Shown here in pieces: positions 8,867 to 16,916 of a DNA stretch of 64,000 bases. How positions within the stretch are numbered: the stretch's first letter is position 1; every line of letters begins with the position of its first letter. Source of the DNA: Planctomycetota bacterium (lineage in GTDB: Bacteria; Planctomycetota; UBA1135; UBA2386); assembly GCA_016716265.1 (NCBI GenBank), contig JADJWQ010000001.1, forward strand, positions 2,542,001 through 2,606,000, read 5' to 3'. The notes under the pieces are model-generated. The model saw only the letters and a list, made by a program, of their open reading frames with translations. It did no database searches and was not told the DNA's origin. Made by a program: the position numbers and the translations under genes.

Positions 8867-11182
8867 TCAGCCCGTCTCGGCCCCCGGGCGAGGCCGGTTG
8901 ATCCACCGGTCGATCACCGACTTCAGCTCCGCGGAGCGGAACGGCTTCGGCACGTAGTCGTCCATGCCGGCCTCCAGACACCGCTCGCGGGCGCCCGGCA
9001 TCGCGTTGGCGGTCACCGCGATGATCGGGGTCCGGGCCGCATCGCCGCCGAGCGCGCGAATCCGGCGGGTGGCCTCGTAGCCGTCGACGTCCGGCATGTG
9101 GCAGTCCATCAGCACCAGCGCGTAGGCATCGTCCCGCCTCTCGAACGCCTCGACGGCCGCCGCACCGCTGTCCAACTCGTCGGTGCGCAGCCCGAGCTTG
9201 CGGAGCACGGCGACCGCGAGCCGGCGGTTCACGGCGTTGTCGTCGACGACCAGCAGCCGCGCCTCCGGCTCGGCGGGCACGCCGAGGCGGCACAGCTCGG
9301 CGACGGGAACCGGAGCCTGCGCACCCGCCGGCAGCGCGGTCGGCGGTGCGGCGGGCGCCGCCGTCGTCGGGTCGGGCGCCTCGATCGCGTCGAACAGCCG
9401 CAGACAGCGCAGGGGCTGCGTCAGCACGACGTCGCACACGGACGCCACCCGCTCGCGCAGGATGTCGCCCGATCGCACGACACCGATCACCGCGGCGAAG
9501 CGCGCCGTCGCGGCGCGCGCGATCTCGATCCACTCCGGGTGCCCGGAACCGAACGCGATCACTGCGATCGCGTCGGGGTCGCGCCAGGTCGTCAGCGCAT
9601 CGCTGTCGCGCAGCACGACGGCGCGATGGCCGCGCGCCTCCAGGGCGCGCTGGGCGACCGCGGAGACGAGATGTCCGTCCAGCGCGAGCGCGACGACGCG
9701 CGGCCGTGCCGCCCGGGGCGGCGCGAGCGGGGGCGGCGACGGGAGCCTCAGCTCGACCCAGAACAGGCTGCCACGCCCGAGCGAGCCGGTCTCGATCCCG
9801 ATGCGACCGCCCATCAGCTCGACGAGCTTCTTGCAGATCGCGAGGCCGAGCCCGGCACCACCGAACCGGCGCGCGATCGAGCCGTCGGCCTGACGGAACG
9901 GCTGGAACAGCGTCTCGCGCGTGGCCGGATCGATGCCGATCCCGGTGTCCTCCACCTCGATGCGCAACGAGCTCTGCCCCTGGGCGTGACCGCGCAACGC
10001 GACGCACACCGCGACCTCACCGCACTCGGTGAACTTCACCGCATTGCCGACGAGGTTGATCAGCACCTGCCGCACGCGGACCGGATCGCCGGCGACGACG
10101 GCGGGAATCCGCGGATCGACGGACACGACGATCCGCAGACCGTCGTTGGCGCGCGCTGCGGAGGCCGCGACCTCCGCGGTCTCCTGCACGAGCGACCGCA
10201 GGTCGAACTCGACCTGGTCGAGCGACAGGTTGCCGCTCTGCAGTCGACCGAGGTCCAGGAAGTCGTCCACCAACCGGCTCAGCATGTGCGCCGAGTCGTG
10301 GATCGTATGGATGATCTCGCTCTGCTCGTGGGACAGGCCGGTGTCCAGCAGGAGCTCACTGAAGCCGAGGATGCCGTTCAACGGCGTCCGCATCTCGTGG
10401 CTGGTGTTCGCGAGGAGCTCGTTCTTGATCCGGTCGAGTTCCTCGAGGCGCACGTTGCGCTCCTCCAACGCATGGTAGGAGGCATCCAGTCGCTCCCGCG
10501 TGTCGTCGAGGATCGCGGCGAGTCGACCGATCTCGTCGGGTGCGGTGCGGACGATCGGCGTCTTGCGATCCCCGTCACCGAGCCGCTCCGCCTGTTGGCC
10601 GAGCTCGTGCAGCGGCCGGTGGACGAGCATCCGGTAGATGAACGCCAACACGAGGAACAACGAGAGCGCGGTGATCCCCCAATGTCGGCGGATCATGGCA
10701 CTCGACCGGTCCGCGACCGCATCGGCGTGCGCCGTCGACAGACCGAACTCGACGAGCCCGTGGAGCGACGGGTCGTCCCGGCGCAGCGAGCCCGGAGCGT
10801 TGTCCCACTCGTCGTCCCGGATCTCGGCGCGGAAGATCCTCGCGCTCGAGTCGTACGGACCGCTCGACGCGAAGATCGTCGTGCCGTCCCGCTCGACGAC
10901 GCGCGCCCACAGCACGCGCCGCCCGTCGACGAGCGTGGCGAGATAGGCGTCGAGCTCGGCGCGGCCGTCCATGACGACCAGGTCGGTGCTGAAGGTGGCC
11001 GCCGCCTTGGCGAGGATCTGGCCCTGTCGATCGATCTCCTCGAGCAGGACCGCGCGCTCCCCCGACGCGGTGTTCGTTCCGGACACGTAGGCAGCGCACG
11101 CGAGCATCGCGACGCTCGCGAGCAGCATCTGCAGCGCGATCGAGCGCCGCAGGAACGGCGGAACGAATCGGCATCTTCCCAT
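8867..11182 (-). CDS. hybrid sensor histidine kinase with two receiver domains, one degenerate
   Basis: 771 residues from an ATG that overlaps the upstream stop as TGATG, so it is translationally coupled to the binding protein. Layout: membrane segment (about 13-33), extracytoplasmic sensor region (34-168), second membrane segment (169-185), HAMP (187-238), HisKA with phospho-acceptor His262 in SHEMRTPLNG, HATPase with N-box NLVGNAVKFT and DTGIGI (412-417), a receiver-like segment (494-600) without an evident acceptor Asp, and a canonical receiver (641-760) with LMDCHMP (Asp693) and PKPF (Lys746). No Hpt domain or output regulator is adjacent, so phosphate must pass to a partner elsewhere. 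The partner gene suggests it senses a small anion through the binding protein. The frame stays open upstream to 12277, but that part has no coding character. Confidence 0.92.
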   Translation of the reverse strand: MGRCRFVPPFLRRSIALQMLLASVAMLACAAYVSGTNTASGERAVLLEEIDRQGQILAKAAATFSTDLVVMDGRAELDAYLATLVDGRRVLWARVVERDGTTIFASSGPYDSSARIFRAEIRDDEWDNAPGSLRRDDPSLHGLVEFGLSTAHADAVADRSSAMIRRHWGITALSLFLVLAFIYRMLVHRPLHELGQQAERLGDGDRKTPIVRTAPDEIGRLAAILDDTRERLDASYHALEERNVRLEELDRIKNELLANTSHEMRTPLNGILGFSELLLDTGLSHEQSEIIHTIHDSAHMLSRLVDDFLDLGRLQSGNLSLDQVEFDLRSLVQETAEVAASAARANDGLRIVVSVDPRIPAVVAGDPVRVRQVLINLVGNAVKFTECGEVAVCVALRGHAQGQSSLRIEVEDTGIGIDPATRETLFQPFRQADGSIARRFGGAGLGLAICKKLVELMGGRIGIETGSLGRGSLFWVELRLPSPPPLAPPRAARPRVVALALDGHLVSAVAQRALEARGHRAVVLRDSDALTTWRDPDAIAVIAFGSGHPEWIEIARAATARFAAVIGVVRSGDILRERVASVCDVVLTQPLRCLRLFDAIEAPDPTTAAPAAPPTALPAGAQAPVPVAELCRLGVPAEPEARLLVVDDNAVNRRLAVAVLRKLGLRTDELDSGAAAVEAFERRDDAYALVLMDCHMPDVDGYEATRRIRALGGDAARTPIIAVTANAMPGARERCLEAGMDDYVPKPFRSAELKSVIDRWINRPRPGAETG

Positions 11183-12138
11183 CAGCGACCTGACGCGGGC
11201 GGGGTCGACCGCCGACCGCCGGGCGACAACGGAATCGCGGGCTGCTGCAGCGCCGATGGAGGTACCGCCGGATGCAGGTCGTCGAACTGGCGCGACTTCA
11301 GCATCGCGCGGCGGATGATGTCGAAGTCGGAGTCCTCCGCGGTCGTGAAGCCATCGACGTTCAGCGCCTCCAGGGTCTCGCGGTCGACGATGCTGCGCAG
11401 CGCCGCACCGAGGCCCGCGACGACGGAGCGTTCGAGACCGGCGCGGGCGATCCACGGCTTGGTCACGTTCGGGAACCGCACCAGCACGCGGAGCGCGCGG
11501 CTGTCGACATTGAGCTTCTCGAAGGTCCCCTCCTTCAGCGAACCGGCGTCGAACTCGCCCTTCTCGACGGCCTTGAACACGCTGTCGTGCCTGCTCAGGA
11601 ACTCGAACGACGCGAGATCCGACGCGTGCAATCCGGCGCCGAGCAGCTGCTCCTGCGCGAGGTAGCAGCCGATCGTCGAGGTCGGATCCCCGAACGCGAA
11701 GCGCTTGCCGCGAAGGTCCGCGAGCGTGCGGATGGCGCTGTCCGCCCGCACGACGATCATGCCGTAGAAGATCTTCTCGCCACCGACGTGCTCCATCGCG
11801 ACGAGCTGCAGGCGCGGGTTCTCCTGCTTGGCGAGCACGTACGACGCCGGGCCGAAGCGGGCGAAGTCGATCTCGCCGCGGACGAGCGCGACCCGACACT
11901 CCTCGTAGCCGCGGAAGATGCGCAGCTGGATGTCGACCGGACGACCGAGCTCCGCCGCGACCTCGTCCTGCAACGACTCGAGCACCGGCACGAACTGTCG
12001 ATAGACGACGGTCGGACGGTCGGTCGTGTAGACGCCGAACGTCAGGTCGAGCTGTTCGGCACCGCTGGGGGTCGACCGCTGGGCCTGTAGCACGGTGGCG
12101 AGGCCGACGACGAGCATCGCGAGTCGGGTGCGGATCAT
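11182..12138 (-). CDS. phosphate/phosphite/phosphonate-type periplasmic binding protein
   Basis: 318 residues with an N-terminal signal peptide (MIRTRLAMLVVGLATVLQAQ) and a PhnD-like type 2 periplasmic binding fold: LTFGVYTTDRPTVVYRQF at the start, RGEIDFARFGPASYVLA in the middle, and LADLRGKRFAFGDPTSTIG, the usual hinge-region signature. No ABC permease or ATPase lies nearby. The stop codon overlaps the start of the hybrid histidine kinase. This makes a sensory role, presenting a bound ligand to the kinase, more likely than transport. The real ligand cannot be read from sequence; members of this family bind phosphonates, phosphite and other small molecules. Confidence 0.88.
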   Translation of the reverse strand: MIRTRLAMLVVGLATVLQAQRSTPSGAEQLDLTFGVYTTDRPTVVYRQFVPVLESLQDEVAAELGRPVDIQLRIFRGYEECRVALVRGEIDFARFGPASYVLAKQENPRLQLVAMEHVGGEKIFYGMIVVRADSAIRTLADLRGKRFAFGDPTSTIGCYLAQEQLLGAGLHASDLASFEFLSRHDSVFKAVEKGEFDAGSLKEGTFEKLNVDSRALRVLVRFPNVTKPWIARAGLERSVVAGLGAALRSIVDRETLEALNVDGFTTAEDSDFDIIRRAMLKSRQFDDLHPAVPPSALQQPAIPLSPGGRRSTPPASGR

Positions 12139-12248
12139 CCTGAGTGTCTCCGCATCCTCGATCGGCTAGCGGCCGCTCTTTTCCGGAGCCCGTTTCGGTG
12201 TTCCGTTCCTGGCGGGACATCGCGACCGGACCGGCCGGTGCCAGCGGC

Positions 12249-12872
12249 TCACCCGCGCGCATCGATCGCGAGATCACCGCTTCGCGACAGCAGGTCCGCG
12301 ACCCGGCGGCGGGCCCGCAGGAAGATCAGGCGCGCGGCGGCCGCCCGGCGCCGCCCGACGCGCGTCGCGATCTCCGCGAAGGGTAGTCCCTGCCGCGTGC
12401 GCAGTCGGTACACCGCGCGCGCCTCCTCCCGCGGCAGCCCGGCGACGACGGCATCCTCCGCCCGCCGCAGCTCGTCGAGGAGCGCGAGCACGTCGACGCT
12501 CGGATCGCCTGCCTCGCTCGCGGATGCCACCGGACCGGTCGCCGCGGCCAGCCGAGGAGCACCGTGCTCGAGGTCGCGCAGCGCGGCACGGGCGATCGCC
12601 GCGACTGCACCCGGCGACCCTGCACCGGCCGCGAGCCGCGCGACCACGCAGCGCACGAGGTCCGCGCATTCGACCGCCGGAGGCCAGCGCTCGAAGCGGC
12701 CGCGATCGAGCCGGAACCGCAGCCGCGCGTGCAGTTCCGACCAGCCGGGCGACTCCGGTCCGTCGCGCGGCGCCAACACCGGCAGGGCGCCCGCAATGAG
12801 CGCCGCACCGGCGGTCGCAACGCCGATTCGGGTGGTCGCGTCGAGCGGGGGGGAGGACGTCTCGGGGTGCAT
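12249..12872 (-). CDS. divergent sigma-70-like (ECF) protein
   Basis: 207 residues from the ATG at 12872. The C-terminal part looks like sigma region 4 (LPREEARAVYRLRTRQGLPFAEIATRVGRRRAAAARLIFLRARRRV). The middle part can be matched weakly to region 2 of planctomycete ECF factors (ECADLVRCVVARL, then a second helix ending RAALRDLEHG). The core-binding positions are poorly conserved, so it may be a degenerate sigma factor or another helix-turn-helix regulator. It follows the low-complexity secreted protein on the same strand after 134 bp and precedes the binding protein/kinase pair. The start is uncertain because no ribosome binding site is visible. Confidence 0.6.
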   Translation of the reverse strand: MHPETSSPPLDATTRIGVATAGAALIAGALPVLAPRDGPESPGWSELHARLRFRLDRGRFERWPPAVECADLVRCVVARLAAGAGSPGAVAAIARAALRDLEHGAPRLAAATGPVASASEAGDPSVDVLALLDELRRAEDAVVAGLPREEARAVYRLRTRQGLPFAEIATRVGRRRAAAARLIFLRARRRVADLLSRSGDLAIDARG

Positions 12873-13006
12873 CGCCAGGAATGCGCGGTCGACCGCGGAA
12901 GCTGCGCGGCAGGCCCGGATCCCAGCCAGCCCGCGCGCAGCCAGTCGAGCGCAGACCGGCGGGCGGACGTTGCTGGACGCTCGCCCGGCCCCCTCGGCGC
13001 GGCGCG

Positions 13007-14032
13007 TCAGCGGGCGCCGCGCACCCGCAGCTGCACCGCGCGCATCAGCATCGCCCGCGCCGCCGGGTTCTGCGCGATGCGGCGCACCATGGCCCGGCCC
13101 GCGATCGCCTGCCGGCCCGCACCGCGCCGCGCTCCGGCGCCCGGCTGCGGCTGCCGCGCGCCCCGCCCGGGCTGGAACCCTGCGGGCCCTCGCTGCGGCA
13201 GGTCGCGCCCGAACCAGCCGGTGCCAGGCTGCTGCCGGGCGCGCTGCTGCTGCCACGGCCCGCGCACCTGCTGCCGGCCCGGGGCCCGCTCCATGCGCTG
13301 CGGCACGAAGCCGTTCCGCGGCGCGAAGCCCTGCTGCGGCATGAAGCCGCCCTGCGGCTGCGGCCACGCAAACCGGCCGGGCCCCATGCCCGGACCGATC
13401 CGTGGGGCCCCGGGACCGAAACGCCCCGGCATCGGCTGCGGCGCGAACCGGTCCTGCAGCAGGTGACGGCGCAGGGCCTGTCGCATCATCAGCCGGCGCA
13501 GGAACGGCCGGCGTCCGTCCGCCTCGGGTCGACCCGGCGCGCGGCCCTGGGCCTGCGGATCCGCGAGCCCGCGGCGGCGCGCCCACGGCCCGCGCGCCTC
13601 GGGGACGGCGCCTTCCGACTGCTCGGGTCCGGGGCCTTCCGCCGCGGGCGGGCCGCCCGGTTCCGGGGCGCCCTGCATGCGACGCTCCAGGAACCGGCGC
13701 ACGCGTTCGCGCGGCGGCAGCGGGCCCTCCGGCGCGGCGCCCGGAGCGGGGTTCACGCCGTCCGGGCCCTGCGGCGCCGGCTGCCCCTGACGCCAGCCGC
13801 GGAATCCGGGGCCGGGCGGTACGGCGCCGCGGAACGGCGCCTGGGGGTTCACCTGCTCGCCCTGCTGGCCGCCGGCAGCGGGCGGCATCCGCCGCCTCTG
13901 CATCCCGCGCTCCGCCGGCGGGGTGGCACGCTCGACGCCCGGCTGGCGCGGCGGGACCGGCTGCCCCTCCGGCTGCTGGGCCGACGCGAGGCCGGCGAGG
14001 CACGTCACGATCACACAGCTCATCCACTTCAT
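13007..14032 (-). CDS. secreted Pro/Gly/Gln/Arg-rich low-complexity protein
   Basis: 341 residues from the ATG at 14032, chosen over an upstream TTG because it opens straight into a signal peptide (MKWMSCVIVTCLAGLASAQ) and has GGAG about 8 nt upstream. The mature part is made of Pro, Gly, Gln, Arg, Met and Ala, strongly basic, with few hydrophobic stretches and no recognisable domain. Short segments such as RRFLERRMQG and RRLMMRQALRRHLLQDRF could be amphipathic helices in an otherwise disordered chain. The sigma-like gene downstream on the same strand might be co-expressed. Function unknown; nucleic-acid or polyanion binding is a guess from charge. Confidence 0.65.
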   Translation of the reverse strand: MKWMSCVIVTCLAGLASAQQPEGQPVPPRQPGVERATPPAERGMQRRRMPPAAGGQQGEQVNPQAPFRGAVPPGPGFRGWRQGQPAPQGPDGVNPAPGAAPEGPLPPRERVRRFLERRMQGAPEPGGPPAAEGPGPEQSEGAVPEARGPWARRRGLADPQAQGRAPGRPEADGRRPFLRRLMMRQALRRHLLQDRFAPQPMPGRFGPGAPRIGPGMGPGRFAWPQPQGGFMPQQGFAPRNGFVPQRMERAPGRQQVRGPWQQQRARQQPGTGWFGRDLPQRGPAGFQPGRGARQPQPGAGARRGAGRQAIAGRAMVRRIAQNPAARAMLMRAVQLRVRGAR

Positions 14033-14206
14033 CGGTCTCGTCTCCAATCGGGGTGCTCGGCGCCGCGGTCGTCGTCACCGCGCGGCGTCGTCTCCGCCTC
14101 GGAACGCGACCCGCAGCCCGCGATCCACGGCGCGGGGAAGATCGCTGGTCACGAGCCCGCGTCCGACGTTGGACTTCGCGATCGCCACACGGCAGGTTGG
14201 CGCCCG

Positions 14207-14917
14207 ATGACCGCGCTCCAGGCCGCCACCCGCCGCGCGCGCGAGCAGCTCGCCGCGCTCCGCTTCGGACCGCCCGTCGCGGTGGTCTACGCGCCGCTCG
14301 ACTACGCGGCCCGCGCCCACGCCGCCTACCTGCGCCGGTTCGGCACCGGGACGAAGCGGGCGCTGCTGCTCGGCATGAACCCGGGGCCGTTCGGCATGGT
14401 GCAGACCGGCGTGCCGTTCGGCGAGGTCGAGATGGTCCGCGACTGGCTCGGCATCCGCGAGCCCGTCGACCGACCGGCACGCGAGCACCCGAAGCGCCCG
14501 GTGACCGGCTTCGAGTGCGCGCGCAGCGAGGTCAGCGGCCGTCGACTGTGGGGCTGGGCGCGGGACCGGTTCGGGACCGCCGAGCGCTTCTTCGCGCGCT
14601 TCTACGTGCACAACTACTGCCCGCTCGCCTTCGTCGAGGACAGCGGCCGCAATCGCACTCCGGACAAGCTCCCGGCAGCCGAACGCGACGCGCTGTTCAC
14701 GATCTGCGACGACTACCTGCGCGCCGTCGTCGACGCGCTGGACCCGGTGGCGATCGTCGGTGTGGGCGCGTTCGCCGAAGCGCGCGCCCGCGCCGCGATC
14801 GGCGGCGGTCGGAGCTTCGGCCGCATTCCCCATCCGAGCCCGGCGAGCCCGGCCGCGAACCGCGGCTGGGCAGCGCTCGCGGACGCCGGGCTGCGCGAGC
14901 TGGGGCTCGTCGATTGA
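14207..14917 (+). CDS. SMUG1-type uracil-DNA glycosylase
   Basis: 236 residues. The two hallmark motifs of SMUG1 are intact: GMNPGPFGMVQTGVPFG at 57-73 with catalytic-water-binding Asn58, and HPSPASP at 209-215 with His209. The base-binding segment VHNYCPL (134-140) is also present. The enzyme would remove uracil and related deaminated or oxidised pyrimidines from DNA and start base excision repair, a plausible need in DNA this rich in C. SMUG1 is best known from animals but occurs in a few bacteria, including planctomycetes. It stands alone, divergent from the gene at 13007-14032. Confidence 0.93.
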   Translation: MTALQAATRRAREQLAALRFGPPVAVVYAPLDYAARAHAAYLRRFGTGTKRALLLGMNPGPFGMVQTGVPFGEVEMVRDWLGIREPVDRPAREHPKRPVTGFECARSEVSGRRLWGWARDRFGTAERFFARFYVHNYCPLAFVEDSGRNRTPDKLPAAERDALFTICDDYLRAVVDALDPVAIVGVGAFAEARARAAIGGGRSFGRIPHPSPASPAANRGWAALADAGLRELGLVD

Positions 14918-14944
14918 CGCACACCGCGCAGCGATCGCCGGGCT

Positions 14945-15124
14945 AGCCCGGATGATCGACGAGATCCCGTCGCGAGGTTGCGCAAGTCGCTGGCTGGCGA
15001 GGAGTCGAGTCGGTTCCGCGCGCAGGCGTGTTCGTGCGACACGTCGAGCGCGGGTTCGGCTCGATGACGACGCCAGCCAGCGACTTGCGTGACCGCAGCA
15101 GGGATCTCGTGAATCATCCGGGCT
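14945..15124. repeat. 180-bp imperfect inverted repeat (MITE-like or hairpin element)
   Basis: Two arms of about 53 bp face each other across a centre of about 74 bp. The left arm (14945-14997) and the reverse complement of the right arm (15072-15124) share AGCCCGGATGAT at the outer end, GAGATCCC in the middle and 18 identical bases (CGCAAGTCGCTGGCTGGC) at the inner end. The 11-12 bases between the last two blocks differ. No open frame of interest lies inside. The element fills most of the gap between the SMUG1 gene and the NIF3-family gene. A miniature inverted-repeat element, two inverted copies of a dispersed repeat, or a large RNA hairpin are all possible. No target-site duplication is obvious. 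Confidence 0.75.
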
Positions 15125-15155
15125 GGACCGTCCACCCGACCCGCGAACCCGCGCC

Positions 15156-16151
15156 ATGGCCACCCCGCTGACGACGATCGTCGACGTCCTGCAGCAGCTC
15201 GCGCCCCTCCAGCTGGCGGAGGACTGGGACAACGTCGGCCTCCTGCTCGATCCCGAGCCGCAGCGACGCGTGCGCGCGGCGCTGCTGACCATCGACCTGA
15301 CCGAGCCAGTGCTCGACGAGGCGCTCGCGGCGCGCTGCGAGCTGATCGTCGCCTACCACCCGCCGATCTTCCGTCCGCTGAAGCGACTCGCGGCCGCGAG
15401 CCCCGGCGAGCGCGTCGTGCTGCGCGCGGCGCGTGCCGGGCTGACGATCTACTCACCGCACACCGCGCTCGACGCGTGCCCTGGCGGTGTCAACGACTGG
15501 CTCGCCGAGGGCCTCGGCGCCGGGACGCGAACGCCCCTCGAGCCGCGCGCCACGCCGGCGACGGTCCTCGTCCACGTCGGTGCCCCGACGCACGCGAGCG
15601 CCGCGATCCTGACGGCGGCGGGAGCGCAGCTCGTGCTCACCGGCGACGGGGGCACCGTTGCGCGGGTGCCGGCCGCCGCGGCACCGGCGGCCCTCGCGGC
15701 CCTCCGCGCGGCCGGTGCCGAGCCGGCGGCGTGGCGCGCCGAGCCGCAGCACGACCCCGAGCGCGGCCAGGGCAGGCTCGTGCAGCTCGCTCGACCGGCC
15801 GCGCTGAGCAGCCTCGTGAAGCGCATCAAGCGGCATCTCGGTCTGTCCCGCGTCCGCCTCGCGACGGCAGCGCGCCACGCCGCCGGCGAGCCGATCGCGA
15901 CCGTCGCGCTGTGCGCGGGCGCAGGTGGTGCAGTGCTCGAGCACGCGCAGGCCGACCTGCTGTGGACCGGTGAGATGCGCCATCACGACGTGCTCGCGGC
16001 GATCGCGCACGGCACGAGCGTCGTCCTGTGCGAGCACACCAACACCGAGCGCGGTTACCTCGCGGTGCTCCGCGAGGCGCTCGCGGCGCGCATACCCGGC
16101 GTGTCGTGGGCGGTCGCCACCAGCGACCGGGACCCACTCCGCAGCGTGTGA
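15156..16151 (+). CDS. NIF3-like dinuclear metal centre protein
   Basis: 331 residues of the NIF3/YbgI family. Metal-binding signatures are visible in order: VAYHPPIFRPLKRL, YSPHTALDACPGGVNDWLAE, and near the C-terminus GEMRHHDVL and CEHTNTERGYL. The middle part carries the small insert domain typical of longer members. Homologues form hexameric toroids with two metal ions per subunit. They are often annotated as GTP cyclohydrolase 1 type 2 or as a tRNA- or DNA-associated factor, but the physiological reaction is not settled. The inverted repeat lies directly upstream. The ankyrin gene starts 63 bp downstream and may be co-transcribed. Confidence 0.9.
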   Translation: MATPLTTIVDVLQQLAPLQLAEDWDNVGLLLDPEPQRRVRAALLTIDLTEPVLDEALAARCELIVAYHPPIFRPLKRLAAASPGERVVLRAARAGLTIYSPHTALDACPGGVNDWLAEGLGAGTRTPLEPRATPATVLVHVGAPTHASAAILTAAGAQLVLTGDGGTVARVPAAAAPAALAALRAAGAEPAAWRAEPQHDPERGQGRLVQLARPAALSSLVKRIKRHLGLSRVRLATAARHAAGEPIATVALCAGAGGAVLEHAQADLLWTGEMRHHDVLAAIAHGTSVVLCEHTNTERGYLAVLREALAARIPGVSWAVATSDRDPLRSV

Positions 16152-16213
16152 CGGACGGGCGACTCCACAGCGAGGCGCAGGCCGGGCACGATGGCGCCGC
16201 CGACCTGACCCAG

Positions 16214-16864
16214 ATGGACGATCCCTTCTCGCTGTTCGAGGCTCTCCGCATCGGCGACGTCGCGGCCGTGCTGCGCGCCGTCGACGCCCGGCCACAGCTC
16301 GCCAGCAGTCGCGACGACGCCGGCGTGTCGCTGCTGATGAACGCGCTCTACCACCGCCGGCTCGACCTCGCCCAGGCGGTCCTCGCCCGCCTGTCCAGCC
16401 TCGATGCGTTCGAGGTCGCGGCGCTCGGCCGGCTCGGTGACCTCGCCGCTGCGCTCGGCCGGGCGCCGGGGTTGATCAGCGCGCGATCCCCCGACGGCTT
16501 CACGCTGCTGCACCTCGCGGCGTTCTTCGCCCACCCCGACGTCGTCGAGTGGCTCCTGCGCCAGGGGGCGCCGGTCGACGCCGTGGCGGCGAACCCCTCG
16601 CTCGTGCGGCCGCTGCACTCGGCGATCGCCGCCGGCTCGTTCCGGGTCGCGCGACAGCTCCTCGACGCCGGTGCCGATCCGAACGCCTCCCAGCGCGGCG
16701 GCTGGACACCGCTGCACGGCGCTGCGAAGCGTGGCGACCTCGAGCTCGTCGACCTGCTGGTCAAGCGCGGCGCGGACGTCGCGACCACCGCCGAGGACGG
16801 TCGCCGGGCGATCGACCTCGCGCGCGAGCAGGGCCACGCCCACGTCGTCGAGCACCTCTCCTGA
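16214..16864 (+). CDS. ankyrin-repeat protein
   Basis: 216 residues from the ATG at 16214 (the frame is open further upstream but overlaps the NIF3-family gene). At least four ankyrin units can be read: a degenerate one near LLMNALYHRRLDLAQAVLARL, then DGFTLLHLAAFFAHPDVVEWLL, the PLHSAIAAGSFRVARQLLDAGADPN unit, WTPLHGAAKRGDLELVDLLV, and a terminal half repeat (DGRRAIDLAREQGHAHVVEHL). There is no signal peptide, so it is probably a cytoplasmic protein-protein interaction module. No partner is evident nearby. Confidence 0.87.
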   Translation: MDDPFSLFEALRIGDVAAVLRAVDARPQLASSRDDAGVSLLMNALYHRRLDLAQAVLARLSSLDAFEVAALGRLGDLAAALGRAPGLISARSPDGFTLLHLAAFFAHPDVVEWLLRQGAPVDAVAANPSLVRPLHSAIAAGSFRVARQLLDAGADPNASQRGGWTPLHGAAKRGDLELVDLLVKRGADVATTAEDGRRAIDLAREQGHAHVVEHLS

Positions 16865-16916
16865 GGCGGCGCAGCCGCAGCGCCGAGCCGGCGGGCCGCG
16901 GGTTTCGGAGCGCCGC

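Noticed and set aside
11183..12277. Upstream extension of the histidine-kinase frame to a 1136-residue protein
   Set aside because: The extension overlaps the whole binding-protein gene in another frame and has no coding character. The ATG at 11182, overlapping the binding-protein stop, starts directly before the first membrane segment.
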